Source: Azolla caroliniana
Lineage: Eukaryota; Polypodiophyta
NCBI GenBank assembly: GCA_043228905.1
Contig: JBHGNT010000005.1
Span: forward strand, 9,672,001 to 9,736,000
Direction of reading: 5' to 3'
DNA: 64,000 nucleotides
Every line of letters begins with the position of its first letter. The stretch's first letter is position 1. A program made the position numbers and the translations under genes. The notes under the pieces are model-generated. The model ran no database searches. It saw only the letters and a list, made by a program, of their open reading frames with translations, and was not told where the DNA came from. Below, piece by piece: positions 1 to 9,903 of this stretch.

Positions 1-85
1 CGGACTGGTCGGGTCGGAAGAGTTGAAGCCGATCATTAAGGAACTGATGTCGGTTGTCTGAAACCATCCTGCGCTGTGTCCGGCT

Positions 86-3000
86 CTAACCGGACTGGTT
101 TGTCGTTACGCCCATCTGATGCCGAAGGGACCGAAAGCGGTCTGCCGAAAGACACTTGGTCATTCCATCTGCGACATTGTCGGTTGTGGATATTTTCTCT
201 AGACCGATTTTCCCTGAAATGACGCAGTCCCGAACGAAGTGATATCGAACGTCGATATGTTTGGAGGCGTTGTGGTGAACCGGATTTTTCGACAAGGCAA
301 CAGCACCTTGACTGTCGCTATAGACAACTGGGGCCGAGTCATGGTCGACTTGTCGAAACGTGCGCGCCAGCCGGCCGAGCCACAAAGCTTCTTTTGCAGC
401 GTCGGACGCAGCTACATATTCTGCTTCGGTCGTTGAGGTCGCTGTGCACTCCTGAAGTTTCGACTTCCACGAAATTGCTCCATTGCCGAATTTGAAGCAG
501 TATCCAGTTGTTGATTTCCGACTGTCTATACAGCCGGCGAAGTCCGAGTCGGTGTAACCGACTACGCCTGAGGTTGAGTTCGGACCGAAAAGAATGCCGT
601 GGTCTTTTGTGCCAGCCAGATATCTGAACACATGCTTGACTGCGTTCCAATGCGATCGGCCAGGATTGTGCATAAATCTGCTAACGACTCCTACGGCATG
701 AGAGATATCAGGCCGTGTCGCGACCATCAGGTACATAAGGGAGCCGACTGCCGGTGCATACGGTACCGACTTCATATCTTCCCCCTCCGGACCGGATGTC
801 GGGCAGTCTCGCTGAGAGAGCCGAAGATTCATGGGGAGCGGGGTTGAAGCAGATTTGGCTGATTGCATGTTGAAGCGTTCCAAGACACGTCCGATATAGT
901 CGGTCTGAGACAAAAAAAGATGTCGTTTATCGCGATGCCGACTAATCTTCATGCCAAGTATGTGTCGTGCCGGACCGAGGTCCTTCATGGCAAACTTCAA
1001 CCGCAATTGCCGAATGAGATCGGCAAGTTCGCCCGCGTGGCGTCCAGAAATTAGCATGTCGTCCATGTAAATGATGAGGAAGATGGGTGATCCATCTTGA
1101 GCTGTGTTGGTGAAAAGACAATGGTCCTCATCGCTTTTTGAGAAGCCGATCGATTGGATGAAGTCGTCGAACTTCTTGTACCATTGTCGCGGTGCCTGTT
1201 TGAGGCCGTATAGACTCTTCCTGAGTCGGCAGACTAGATGTTCTTGGCCAGTTGCCACGAAGCCTTTTGACTGCTCCATATAAATTTCCTCTTCAAGATC
1301 ACCATGGAGGAAGGCTGTTTTGACATCTAGCTGAATCAGCTCCAAGTTGTCGGCTGCCACTATGCCGAGTAGAAAACGAAGGGTTGTCATTTTCACCACT
1401 GGTGAAAAAATCTCGTCGAAGTCGACGCCATATTCTTGTCGGACGCCCTTCGCAACTAATCTGGCCTTGTAGTTTGGGGTGGTCGAATCAGACGTCTCTT
1501 TTAGTCGATAAACCCACTTGCAAGGAAGAGCACGTCGATTCTGAGGTAATTCGACCAGATCCCAAGTCTTGTTTGCCCGAATGGAGTGCATTTCCGACTC
1601 CATCGCCAGATGCCAGGTGGCTGAATCGACAGATGTCGATGCTTCTTCGTAAGACGTCGGTTCGCCGGCGTCGGTGAAGAAAATTCCAGGAGAATACCTC
1701 TCCGGAGGTTGCGACAGTCTCTCGGATCGTCGAGGTATGATTGGACTGGTCGTATCGGGTATCGAGGTCGGATGGTCCGAAAGCGAATTATTCTGCTGTG
1801 CCGAGTCAGAGTTGTCCGAGTCGGTAGTGTAAGGTTCAACTACCCGTGAAGCTGACCGTGTGTTAAGAGCGGGGCCTTCTTGAAGGGTCGGCACATCGGA
1901 AAATGTTACCCTTCGGACTTCGATCGGTGTTTTGACTGATGGATTCATAGCCGACTCGTTGAACACAACGTCCGAACTTCGAACGATTTGTCTGCGTTCG
2001 GGGTCCCAGAGTCGGTATCCCATTTCGCCGTCTGATCCATATCCAAGGAAAATGCATTTCCTGGACCGAGGTGCAAGTTTTCGGCGATCATCTTTCGGAA
2101 TAAGGGCGTACGCCTCGCATCCGAAGATCCTCAGCTTGTCGTAATTCGGCTTACTGCCGATCCATAGTTCCTGAGGAATTTGAAGTCCTAGAGGTCTGCT
2201 TGGCGACATATTGATTATGTGTACTGCCGTGAGTAGAGCCTCTGCCCAGAAGCCATTCGACAGTCCGGAGTGTTGGAGCATGGAAACTATCCGTTCTTGG
2301 ATTGTCCGATTCATGCGTTCTGCAATCCCGTTTTGCTCCGGACTGTGTGGTGCCGTAAATTCACGTCGGATGCCGCGTTGTCGGCAGAATTTGACGAATT
2401 CTTCTGATTTGAACTCTCCCCCATTGTCGGTCCGAAAGCATTTCAGTTTTCGGTCAGTTTGATTTTCTACCATAGCGAGCCAATCGGAGAAGATCGAGAA
2501 GACACGATCTTTGGTGCGAATTGGATAAGCCCACACCTTTCGAGTCGAATCGTCAATAAAACTGACGAAGTAAGAGGCACCGCCGAGAGACTGATGCGGC
2601 ATTGGGCCACAGACGTCCGAGTGGACTAAATCGAGAGGTCTCGTTTCTCTTGGTGCTGATGTCGGGTGTGATGCGGCTGCTTGTTTGCCATACTGGCAAT
2701 GTTCGCAGAATTGATGATCCGAGAAGGAGAGTTTAGGGATGTATCCGGCTCTAGATAGGTGCGTAATGCCGGCCTTGCTGAGGTGTCCTAATCTTCTGTG
2801 CCATAGTGATGACACAGGAATATCCACCAAAAACAGGTTACCCTCTCTGAGCGTAATATGTAACGGATACAGCGAGTGTATCTTGGGTCCTCTAGCAAGC
2901 AGGAGGTTCCCCCTGTGGAGTGTCCACCCTCCCGAAGAAAAACCGGCACGAATGCCGTCTTCATCTAGTTGTCCGACTGAGATCAATGGCCTTGAGAGCT

Positions 3001-4117
3001 CGGGTACATGTCGGACATTGTGAAGTACAAGTGTAGAGCCACCTGCAAGGTTGAGCTCTACTGTGCCGATTCCAATGATGTCACAGTGTTGCGAGTTGCC
3101 GACTCGAACTGAGTCGGAGTGACGGATCGTATATTGCCGAAATTGGGATCGATGAGGAGTCACGTGAAATGACGTGCCCGAATCTAAGAGCCATGTGCTC
3201 GATTCTTCAGTCGTGAGCAGAACTTCTGATCCGACTGGATTTTCGATTGATAGTATATTCGGGTCGTTTGGTAGCACATCAGCTGAGAAGCTGACGTAAT
3301 TGATCTCCTCATGCCGGCCACTCTTCTTGTCTGATTTCTGAGACTTGTCGTTCTTGTTCTTGAGTGCGCGGCAGTCGGCTTTGATGTGTCCGGGTTTCTT
3401 ACAATAGTTGCAGATTCGATTATCCCGTGACTGGCTCCGTCTTCGCTGATTGTTCGGCTGCCGTGAGGAATCTCTTCCTCGTATGTTCGATCGGTCTGTC
3501 GAACCTTGTACTACATAAGCGTCGTCTGTTGAGTCTTTGGCGAAAGACTTTCTCCGAGCTGCTTCGGTCAGGATTGCGCTCATGACTTCGGAGTATTTAA
3601 CAGCCGTGGTTGACGCGTTGCACACGGTTGTGACGAAGGTTTCCCATGATGAGGGAAGGCTGCTCATGAGTATCATTGCTCTGAGTTCATCCTCGATTGC
3701 CGTCCCCTGAGATGAGATTTGGGAGCTTATGCTTTCGTACTCATTGAGATGTGCTTGAACCGAATCTGATTCTTTCATCCGCAAGTTGTAGAGGCGCCGG
3801 ATCAGAAACATCTTCGTTGCAGCGACCTTCTTTTCGTAGGTGTCCGACAGTGTTTTCCACAGTTCGAATGCTGTCGTACACGATTGCACCGTAAAGTATA
3901 CCGATTCCGATAGGTGCATCCGAATCGTGGCGCGGACGATTCTGTCCAGCTTCTGCCACTCAATTGGTTTGTATCCTTCTGGAGGTGCTTCATTTTCGAT
4001 GGGATCGATTTGCCCCTTGACTATGAGATAGTCCTGCATTTGCTCCTTCCAGAAGTTGAAGTTCGATCCATCGAACTTTCGTAGACTCATTTCTGACGAG
4101 CCGGATGTTGATGTCAT
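86..4117 (-). CDS. Copia gag-pol polyprotein, intact, 1343 aa
   Basis: A single polyprotein with domains in copia order PR-IN-RT-RH. Residues 1-230 are a gag of the UBN2 type. A CCHC zinc knuckle runs from C236 to C249 (CNYCKKPGH...C). The aspartic protease motif DSG is at 312-314 (WLLDSGTSFH). A GAG-pre-integrase HHCC zinc finger (GHLSKAG...CEHC) follows, then the integrase core with SDVCGP, TDNGGEF and the catalytic Glu in HSPEQNGIAERMN. The reverse transcriptase has KARLVAKG, LDVKTAFLHGDL and the catalytic YMDD (IIYMDDMLI). RNase H has YTDSDFAG, STTEAEY and SDSQGAV, and the protein ends shortly after ADGMTKCL. The length is typical for a full plant copia polyprotein. The start at 4117 is the first Met of the frame and fits gag N-termini. 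No key residue is seen to be missing, so this copy may encode active enzymes. Confidence 0.95.
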   Translation of the reverse strand: MTSTSGSSEMSLRKFDGSNFNFWKEQMQDYLIVKGQIDPIENEAPPEGYKPIEWQKLDRIVRATIRMHLSESVYFTVQSCTTAFELWKTLSDTYEKKVAATKMFLIRRLYNLRMKESDSVQAHLNEYESISSQISSQGTAIEDELRAMILMSSLPSSWETFVTTVCNASTTAVKYSEVMSAILTEAARRKSFAKDSTDDAYVVQGSTDRSNIRGRDSSRQPNNQRRRSQSRDNRICNYCKKPGHIKADCRALKNKNDKSQKSDKKSGRHEEINYVSFSADVLPNDPNILSIENPVGSEVLLTTEESSTWLLDSGTSFHVTPHRSQFRQYTIRHSDSVRVGNSQHCDIIGIGTVELNLAGGSTLVLHNVRHVPELSRPLISVGQLDEDGIRAGFSSGGWTLHRGNLLLARGPKIHSLYPLHITLREGNLFLVDIPVSSLWHRRLGHLSKAGITHLSRAGYIPKLSFSDHQFCEHCQYGKQAAASHPTSAPRETRPLDLVHSDVCGPMPHQSLGGASYFVSFIDDSTRKVWAYPIRTKDRVFSIFSDWLAMVENQTDRKLKCFRTDNGGEFKSEEFVKFCRQRGIRREFTAPHSPEQNGIAERMNRTIQERIVSMLQHSGLSNGFWAEALLTAVHIINMSPSRPLGLQIPQELWIGSKPNYDKLRIFGCEAYALIPKDDRRKLAPRSRKCIFLGYGSDGEMGYRLWDPERRQIVRSSDVVFNESAMNPSVKTPIEVRRVTFSDVPTLQEGPALNTRSASRVVEPYTTDSDNSDSAQQNNSLSDHPTSIPDTTSPIIPRRSERLSQPPERYSPGIFFTDAGEPTSYEEASTSVDSATWHLAMESEMHSIRANKTWDLVELPQNRRALPCKWVYRLKETSDSTTPNYKARLVAKGVRQEYGVDFDEIFSPVVKMTTLRFLLGIVAADNLELIQLDVKTAFLHGDLEEEIYMEQSKGFVATGQEHLVCRLRKSLYGLKQAPRQWYKKFDDFIQSIGFSKSDEDHCLFTNTAQDGSPIFLIIYMDDMLISGRHAGELADLIRQLRLKFAMKDLGPARHILGMKISRHRDKRHLFLSQTDYIGRVLERFNMQSAKSASTPLPMNLRLSQRDCPTSGPEGEDMKSVPYAPAVGSLMYLMVATRPDISHAVGVVSRFMHNPGRSHWNAVKHVFRYLAGTKDHGILFGPNSTSGVVGYTDSDFAGCIDSRKSTTGYCFKFGNGAISWKSKLQECTATSTTEAEYVAASDAAKEALWLGRLARTFRQVDHDSAPVVYSDSQGAVALSKNPVHHNASKHIDVRYHFVRDCVISGKIGLEKISTTDNVADGMTKCLSADRFRSLRHQMGVTTNQSG

Positions 4118-4692
4118 GACTCTGCCCTAAGTCGGCTACGAACTTTGGTGAAGTGCATCGGTTTGGCCCACTCAGTGTCGTTCTAGCCGAAGTTGGACAC
4201 AAGTGATGTTGATTACGGAGAATCGGGGACTTGGTTCGGATTGACTACCGACAGCTGTCTTAGTCGAGTTGAACCTAGATTTAACGATCCGACAGTACTT
4301 CAAGCCGATTCGGTTTCAGTTGACTGCAACGGTGAGAGCAATGGAACCGACTGGTCCTTCCGATTATTGTCCAATCGAATGAAACACGAACTGGGGTTGT
4401 CCTTGAAGTCGTCGTTGTGCAGGAAGCCCACCTCAAGCAGTTACGATCAAGGAAGTAGAGTACAGCCGACTGGCTTACTCCGAGTGATGATCTAACGCAG
4501 CGAGATTCAAGCTTGTGTTTGCCTACTTTCTTCTCTGTTTCTTCGAATGACGCAAGAAACCGAATGCTTTGCAGACTAGGATGAAGCGAAAGGCCGAATA
4601 CTGTGCAGGCTGTGATGAAGCGAAGAATCGAATGCTGTGCAGGCTGAGACGACGGCCGACAACGGGTTGAGGGACCTTGCTCTGATACCAAA
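4118..4692 (-). other. C0 5' untranslated leader with primer-binding site
   Basis: Non-coding leader of C0 between the 5' LTR and the gag start. The minus-strand primer-binding site for tRNA-iMet (TGGTATCAGAGC) lies at about 4679-4690, two bases from the LTR. Around 4530-4670 there are imperfect direct repeats containing 'gaatgctgtgcaggctg'-like words. No conserved ORF was seen. Confidence 0.75.
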
Positions 4693-4994
4693 TGTTGAAG
4701 ACAAGGCCGTCAATGCGGAAGATCAAGTAGCATTCGATTGGGGTTGAGTACCTGCGTATGACAGTTTCTAGGATCGTGCACAGAGATAGAGAGAGAGAGA
4801 GAGAGGAGGCACAAAAGACTCTTTCTATTCAATAGAAACAATAATACAACCAACCTTACAAAAAGGTTACTAGGTCACTTTATATAGTGACAAACTTAGG
4901 GCAACTACCATTTATGCTAATTACACAAATGGCCCAGACTTGAGCTATACAAAGGGATAGTGTGAATACGTCCATTATACACTTGTATTCGACA
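4693..4994 (-). repeat. C0 5' LTR
   Basis: On the minus strand the LTR begins TGTCGAATAC and ends CTTCAACA, giving the usual TG...CA termini, about 302 bp. It holds a TATA-like CTATATAAAG (near 4872-4890) and a GA/CT microsatellite (4786-4806) in the transcribed part. The tRNA-iMet primer site abuts its 3' end. The right boundary is inferred from where Y1 gag homology begins. Confidence 0.7.
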
Positions 4995-5780
4995 CGATGA
5001 CCACAGACGAAGGGATCCCTCCACACCGGTTCCGAAGACTTTGGCAGTTGTGTCCGAGAGCCAACATAAAACCGGAGAGATGGAAGGTGACAGTGAGGAG
5101 ATGAGGGTCGAAGCCAGCGCATACAGAGGAACAGTGGCCAACAAGGAGGCCAAAAACAAAGATACAATAGAGTTCGATGAAGAACAAAAGAGCAGCAAGA
5201 AAGGAAGAACCGGAATACAATCCGGATGGAAGATGACGCGGTTGGTATTTTGACCCGAACAGAAGCCGACCCGGACGAGAGTTGATCAACCGGGCCCGAC
5301 CCAACTGAAAACCAGATGGAAACTAACCCGGTCGAATGTGAATCCGAACGAAGGCCGACCAAGCTAGAAGTTGATTGGTCGAGACCGATCCAGACAGAAG
5401 TTGAGCCAACCTAGACGGAGGTTGAAGCAGACGAGCCGCGACATCCAGTCGAGGCTGTTGAGCATAAGGAAAGGCAAGCATGAGACGAGAAAGGATGATA
5501 AAGGAAAGTTAAGTGACCAAGGAGATGGCCGAGATGAAGATGGCACATGCACGAGGCATGAAGCGTTATGCTCGGGAGGAGCAAAGGGAGCCATGACAAC
5601 TAGACATGGCAATAAAAAAGGTGAGCGAATGATATGGTGGATTGGATGGCAACGATAGTTCGAAGTAGACGACAAAAAGATGGTGCAGGCGAGGCGCAGG
5701 AAAGTAGGAAATCAAACACCAACCACCTTTGACCCTTCCACATCACTCTTTTCTTCTTGGCACATACCGGAGGATGTGCG
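4995..5780 (+). pseudogene. Truncated, decayed gag of gypsy-like element Y1
   Basis: Matches the C-terminal half of the gag ORF of Y2 (30618-32843). Both carry the words ETSAV/HKTGE, a VANKEAKNKDTIEFDE-like stretch (Y2: VEAKDEAAVEFDG), and a region rich in 'gaccgatcc..acag' repeats coding basic residues. The N-terminal half lies beyond the C0 insertion, outside the window. The longest remaining open pieces (5041-5253, 5371-5658) are in different frames, so it is inactive. It ends at the polypurine tract before the LTR at 5797. Confidence 0.7.
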
Positions 5781-5796
5781 GTTTGGTGGGGGTGGA
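5781..5796 (+). other. Polypurine tract of Y1
   Basis: The purine-rich stretch tttggtgggggtgga directly precedes an LTR beginning TGTC. The same context (cacataccggaggatgtgcgg...gggggtg) precedes the LTRs at 8852 and 32805, which identifies it as the plus-strand priming site of this lineage. Confidence 0.75.
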
Positions 5797-6461
5797 TGTC
5801 CTGATGTGGCATGTCTAGTGCGAGAAAAAGTCAAAAATTGAGGATCCACACACATTTCACGAATACTTGTAAAAGTGAAGATAAATAAACCTAGGTCCCA
5901 ATGGCATTGAGTGCATGTAGAGGGTTGCAAGTAGGATTTGAACCTTGCACCTCTAAGATAAGAGGCAATTATCTTACCTCTAAAGCTACTACTAAGTGTT
6001 GTAGATATTCTATATTTCTTTCTCGTATTCAATATTCCGTAGGAAACAAACGTACAAAACCGTGTACAAAAAACCACGGTTTTAAGCTCATGGTTTTCTG
6101 CATGTCACAAAGCAAAACTGTGTGCACAGAAACCATGGCTCCAAGCCCATGGTTTTGTGCATGGACAAACCTATAAAACCCCTAGTACAGCTTGTGTAAA
6201 GGGGGGGGCTCAATATGATATGACCATCATCATCACCATCAATAATATAAGCTTCTATTTCTTCTTCTTTGCATCTATCTTGTAATTATTTATCTACTTC
6301 TGAAAGTGTACAATCTTCAATCTTCTCAAGTGTAATAGGTCTTCCTCCAATCTTACATTTACATCGTCCTCTTCTCAATACCTTGACGGACATCCTCCTT
6401 GGTCCAAGACCCCGGTGGTCCCGCTCAAGCGAAGCACGCTCGCACGCGCATCGTCGCGACA
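5797..6461 (+). repeat. LTR type B (3' LTR of Y1)
   Basis: 665-bp LTR beginning TGTCCTGATG and ending CGTCGCGACA. Preceded by a polypurine tract, so it is a 3' LTR. Shares with the Y2 right LTR (32805-33454) the palindromic ccatggtttt repeats, a cctataaaa TATA-like box (about 6171), the ggggggctcaatatg initiator region and the 3' box gtccaagaccccggtggt. The sequence to the right (6462 onward) is gypsy RT broken in mid-domain, so Y1 inserted into X pol. Confidence 0.8.
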
Positions 6462-8851
6462 ACGGTAGAAGAAAAAGATGAAACTATGGATGATCGGGGA
6501 TGCTGAAAGTTTGTAGTCGACCATATTCGTGATTGCGAGAAAGTGCTTCGAAATTTAGAAGATGTGCACCTAACACTTTTCGGGGAGAAATCGGCATTCG
6601 GGCAAGAAGAGATATTGGTGGTCGGACATCTATGTGGGCCCTACGGACGAAGACCATCACCAACCAAGATCAATGTAATTCAAGCTATCAAAGAAGTATG
6701 CGAGTCACAATCCAAATTGCGAAGGTTTCTTGGAGCTTGTGCATTTTATCACATGTGGATTCCGCACTATGCACATATTGCGGACCCACTCTATCACTTA
6801 GTGCGGAAGGGGAAGAAGTTCGAATGGAAACCGGAACAGACCAAAGCCATGAAGAAGCTCAAGAAAATAGTACGGAGGGCTGAAACGCTTAAGAAACCGA
6901 GCTATGAGCGATCGATCATAGTAACGGTTGATACAAGTCCAACCAGGATCGGATGGGTCATCAATCAAGCCGACTCAGATGGGTTGCGATATCCGATCCG
7001 ATTCGGAGCATAGGTTCTCAACGAAAGGCAACGCGGATATGCACAAGTCAAACGAGAATTATGGGGAGTCGTGTCGGCAATCAAATCGGATCGAGATTAT
7101 TTGATCGAAACGGATTGTCTTCCAATACTCGGGATGATGTTGTGTTGCACGATACCGGATGTGGCTATGCTAAGGTGGATTGCATATGTTAAGTCACTTA
7201 ATCGGGAGGTACTACACATCTCCGAAAAAGACAACGCGGTAGCGGATATGCTATCCAGGGCTCGGTTCATAGACCACATAGCCAAATCTGATAATGAAGA
7301 AGTTTCTGAAGACTACTTTGCTTCGGAGTACATATGTCAAGTGAACATAATCCGAGAATTCCGAGAAGAAGAATACGAGGGAGAAAGCTTGATGATCGAG
7401 AAGGTGCTACAAGAGATTGAGGAATCACTGGACGATAAAGAGAAGACAGACGAGATCCAAAGGAAGAAGAGGCAAGTCCAAAAGTTCTTCTTGAAAAATG
7501 GATTAATATGGAGGGAGCCGAAAAGACCGGATGGCATACCACTTCAGGTAGTCGGGACGAAAGAGCAACGAAACCGGATAATGTCCGAGTTTCACGAATC
7601 CGATTGGGCTGGACATCGTCGGACATGTTCAACTTTTGTGAAAATCAAACAAAAATATTGGTGGAAGAATATGTACAAAGATATAGCGGAGTTCACGGAA
7701 AGCTGCGAGAAGTGTCAAATCTACTATGGAGTTCGACACCGAGATGAGTTACATCCGAGATTCTCACTGATAATCAACTTCAAATGGATGGTCAACATTG
7801 TAGCCATGTGAACTGGGATCAGACAAAAGAAGTACTTGGTGTTAGCTCGAGAAGATCTCACAAATAAAGTAGAAGGTCGAGCGCTACGAAGGAAAACGTG
7901 TTCTGCGGTATGCCAATTTCTTTTGGAGGAGGTGTTTTGCAGGTACGGGTGCGTAGGACAAGTGATTGCGGATCGGGGAGAACTCGACTCTGATAAAGCT
8001 AGGGAATTCTTCACCAAACATGGAGTTCGATTAACACTAACAATGGGATACAATCCGGAGGCCAACGGGAAAATCGAACAAGGACATAGTCCGAACGTCA
8101 AAGCACTTGCCAAAGCATGCGACGGAAGGGTGAAGGATTGGCCGCAGATGCTCCCGTATGCACTATAGGTGGATCGGATGACGCATAGCTCCGTAACCAG
8201 TTATATGTCGACAGAACTTATGACCGGACAAGCACCGGTAATGCCGACGGAAACCACGATTGCGACATGGACAATGCTACCATGGAAGGAAGAGATGAGC
8301 CGTGAAGAACTACTAGCGGTCTGGATACGACAACTAGAGGGAAGACCGGAAGACATAGCGGAAGCAACACGCCGACAACAAGAAGCACGATTCGGGAACA
8401 AAAGCCGGTTTGACACAAAGCACCGACTACGACCACAGAAGATTGAAGGACATTGGGTGATTGTCTATGACAGTAGTTTGGATCATCAACATACAACAAT
8501 ATAGAAGTTCACGAAAAGGTGGTTTGGGCCATACGAGGTTTGGAAAGTTTTCGACAACAGAACTTACCGACTATGCGAGTTGGATGGAACGATACTACAA
8601 GTGCCTATAGCAGGGAAACGGGTAAAGATCTTCAACAAGCGGACTAACGACGAACCCTATGTAACCCTTGAGAAGACCGACAACGAGGAGAAACCAGACA
8701 AAGATCGCAGTGATGCGGAAAATGAAGAACATGCACTTCAACTCATAGTCGACATAAGGGGAGAATCGGAGAGTGCTACGGATGAAGGCGAATAATGAGC
8801 ATCGGGAACTTCGGCACATACCGGAGGATGTGCGGGTTTGGAGGGGGTGAG
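6462..8851 (+). pseudogene. Ty3/gypsy pol (X): RT C-terminus, RNase H, integrase; five in-frame stops
   Basis: One reading frame runs from 6462 to 8795 with no frameshift, broken only by in-frame stops at 6504, 7011, 7809, 8166 and 8502. It begins inside the reverse transcriptase (HIRDCEKVLR, then the SKLRRFLGACAFY thumb), continues with the RNase H-like domain (VTVDTSPT, NERQRGYAQVKREL, LIETDCLP, NAVADMLSRA), an H2C2 zinc finger (H...CEKCQIYYG) and the integrase core (RYGCVGQVIADRGELDS, YNPEANGKIEQGH). A C-terminal region and a polypurine tract (about 8838-8851) complete it. The RT active site and everything upstream lie beyond the Y1/C0 insertion, outside the window. Each stop can be explained by one transition (CGA, CAG or TGG codons). 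Not functional. Confidence 0.88.
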
Positions 8852-9358
8852 TGTCGTAGTGTAATTCACACACTACGTGAAAATTGCATTTTGGTTCCTC
8901 CGGATGGGACAAGGAGGAACCGGTAAGGAGAACTAGTGAGAACCGGATGAAGGAGGACCCGGTAAGAATCGGATCAAGCAGAACCGGCAAGAGCCAGATA
9001 AACAAGGCCGGTGAGAGTCTCTCACTGGATAAAGAGACAAATTTATAAATAGAAGAAAAGATTGTTACATGCATAGGGCAGGATTTGTACCATGTACCCC
9101 CAAGTAGACAAACCCCAACCTTACCATTGTACTAAGTTATCCTACGTGGTCTAAATATAGATTTAATATGTATAAGACCTTTATTTACGCCTACCATTAT
9201 TAAAAGGTAAGTCATGCATTTTTAGAATGTGTGAATACTTTATTTATAAGAAAAATGTACACCAATAAAAAATTACTCGTGCACATCTAGCGAGCATGAG
9301 CACTATATTTAGGAAATAAAAGCATAGTGTAAAAAGCAACTCATGCACATTTAGTGTG
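8852..9358 (+). repeat. LTR type A of X (3' LTR), left part
   Basis: Begins TGTCGTAGTG right after the polypurine tract of X. It matches the left LTR of Y2 (29751-30574) in the ccggcaaga/cggtaag repeats, the gattcgaac-like tract and the tataagacctttattta region. It is cut at 9358 by copia C1 and resumes after the TSD at 36077. Confidence 0.85.
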
Positions 9359-9744
9359 TGTTGAGAATCAAGCTCAACTTGGTCTAGTGTGTGAACTCAC
9401 CTTGAGAGTGAATAGACACTCCAACGGTCAAGAGTCACCATTATGTCACCTCTTTGTATTCTAGCATTTAGTATCAGTCATAGAATCATATTCTATGACA
9501 CATAACTTATGAGCTTTCACATTCCCCATGCTCCATGAGTCTTGTAGTTAATGAAGAGAGAGGGTGACTATATAAAGCACCCTCCTCCCACCTTGTATTG
9601 TGTTGAGTCTTTCTCCTTTGTTAATACAATCTACCTTGCGTATTCTCTGTGTATTATTCCTTGTCTCTCTCTCTCTCTCTCTCTCATACACACACATAAC
9701 TCACATCTCTTCTGCCTCACAAGAATCACCCCCAATTCTATACA
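9359..9744 (+). repeat. C1 5' LTR
   Basis: 386-bp LTR, TGTTGAGAATC...TTCTATACA. Contains a TATA-like ctatataaag near 9570 and a CT microsatellite at 9663-9686. Followed immediately by the primer-binding site TGGTATCAGAGCG (9745-9757), complementary to tRNA-iMet. The same LTR family appears at 47643 (C5). Confidence 0.9.
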
Positions 9745-9903
9745 TGGTATCAGAGCGATTTGATAGCTCGATCTAGCCCATTCGCTTCATCGTGATCGTG
9801 TGTTGTGCTCTACGCCGACAACCATAAACCGGCTCATTGCTATCGTAGCTTCGCTACATAGCTCGCATTCGAAGAGAGAAGAAGAAGAAGAAGAATCAAC
9901 ATA

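Larger units (their letters stand above)
1..4994 (-). mobile_element. Ty1/copia LTR retrotransposon C0, 5' LTR and complete gag-pol, 3' end outside window
   Basis: Minus-strand copia element. From right to left it shows a 5' LTR (4693-4994), a primer-binding site complementary to tRNA-iMet (TGGTATCAGAGC on the minus strand, just left of 4693), a leader, and one uninterrupted gag-pol frame. The 3' LTR must lie left of base 1. The element interrupts a gag sequence (Y1) that resumes at about 4995, so C0 is younger than Y1. It is the only element here whose polyprotein has no stop or frameshift. The TSD cannot be verified because the left end is missing; the five bases after the LTR are cgatg. 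Confidence 0.9.

Noticed and set aside
20-4117. Plus-strand ORFs within 239-4031
   Set aside because: Shadows of the intact copia polyprotein on the other strand.
5920-5960. tRNA-like gatttgaacctt words in LTRs (5935, 9075, 29970, 32945, 50160)
   Set aside because: They resemble the complement of a tRNA T arm, but no D arm, anticodon arm or acceptor stem surrounds them.
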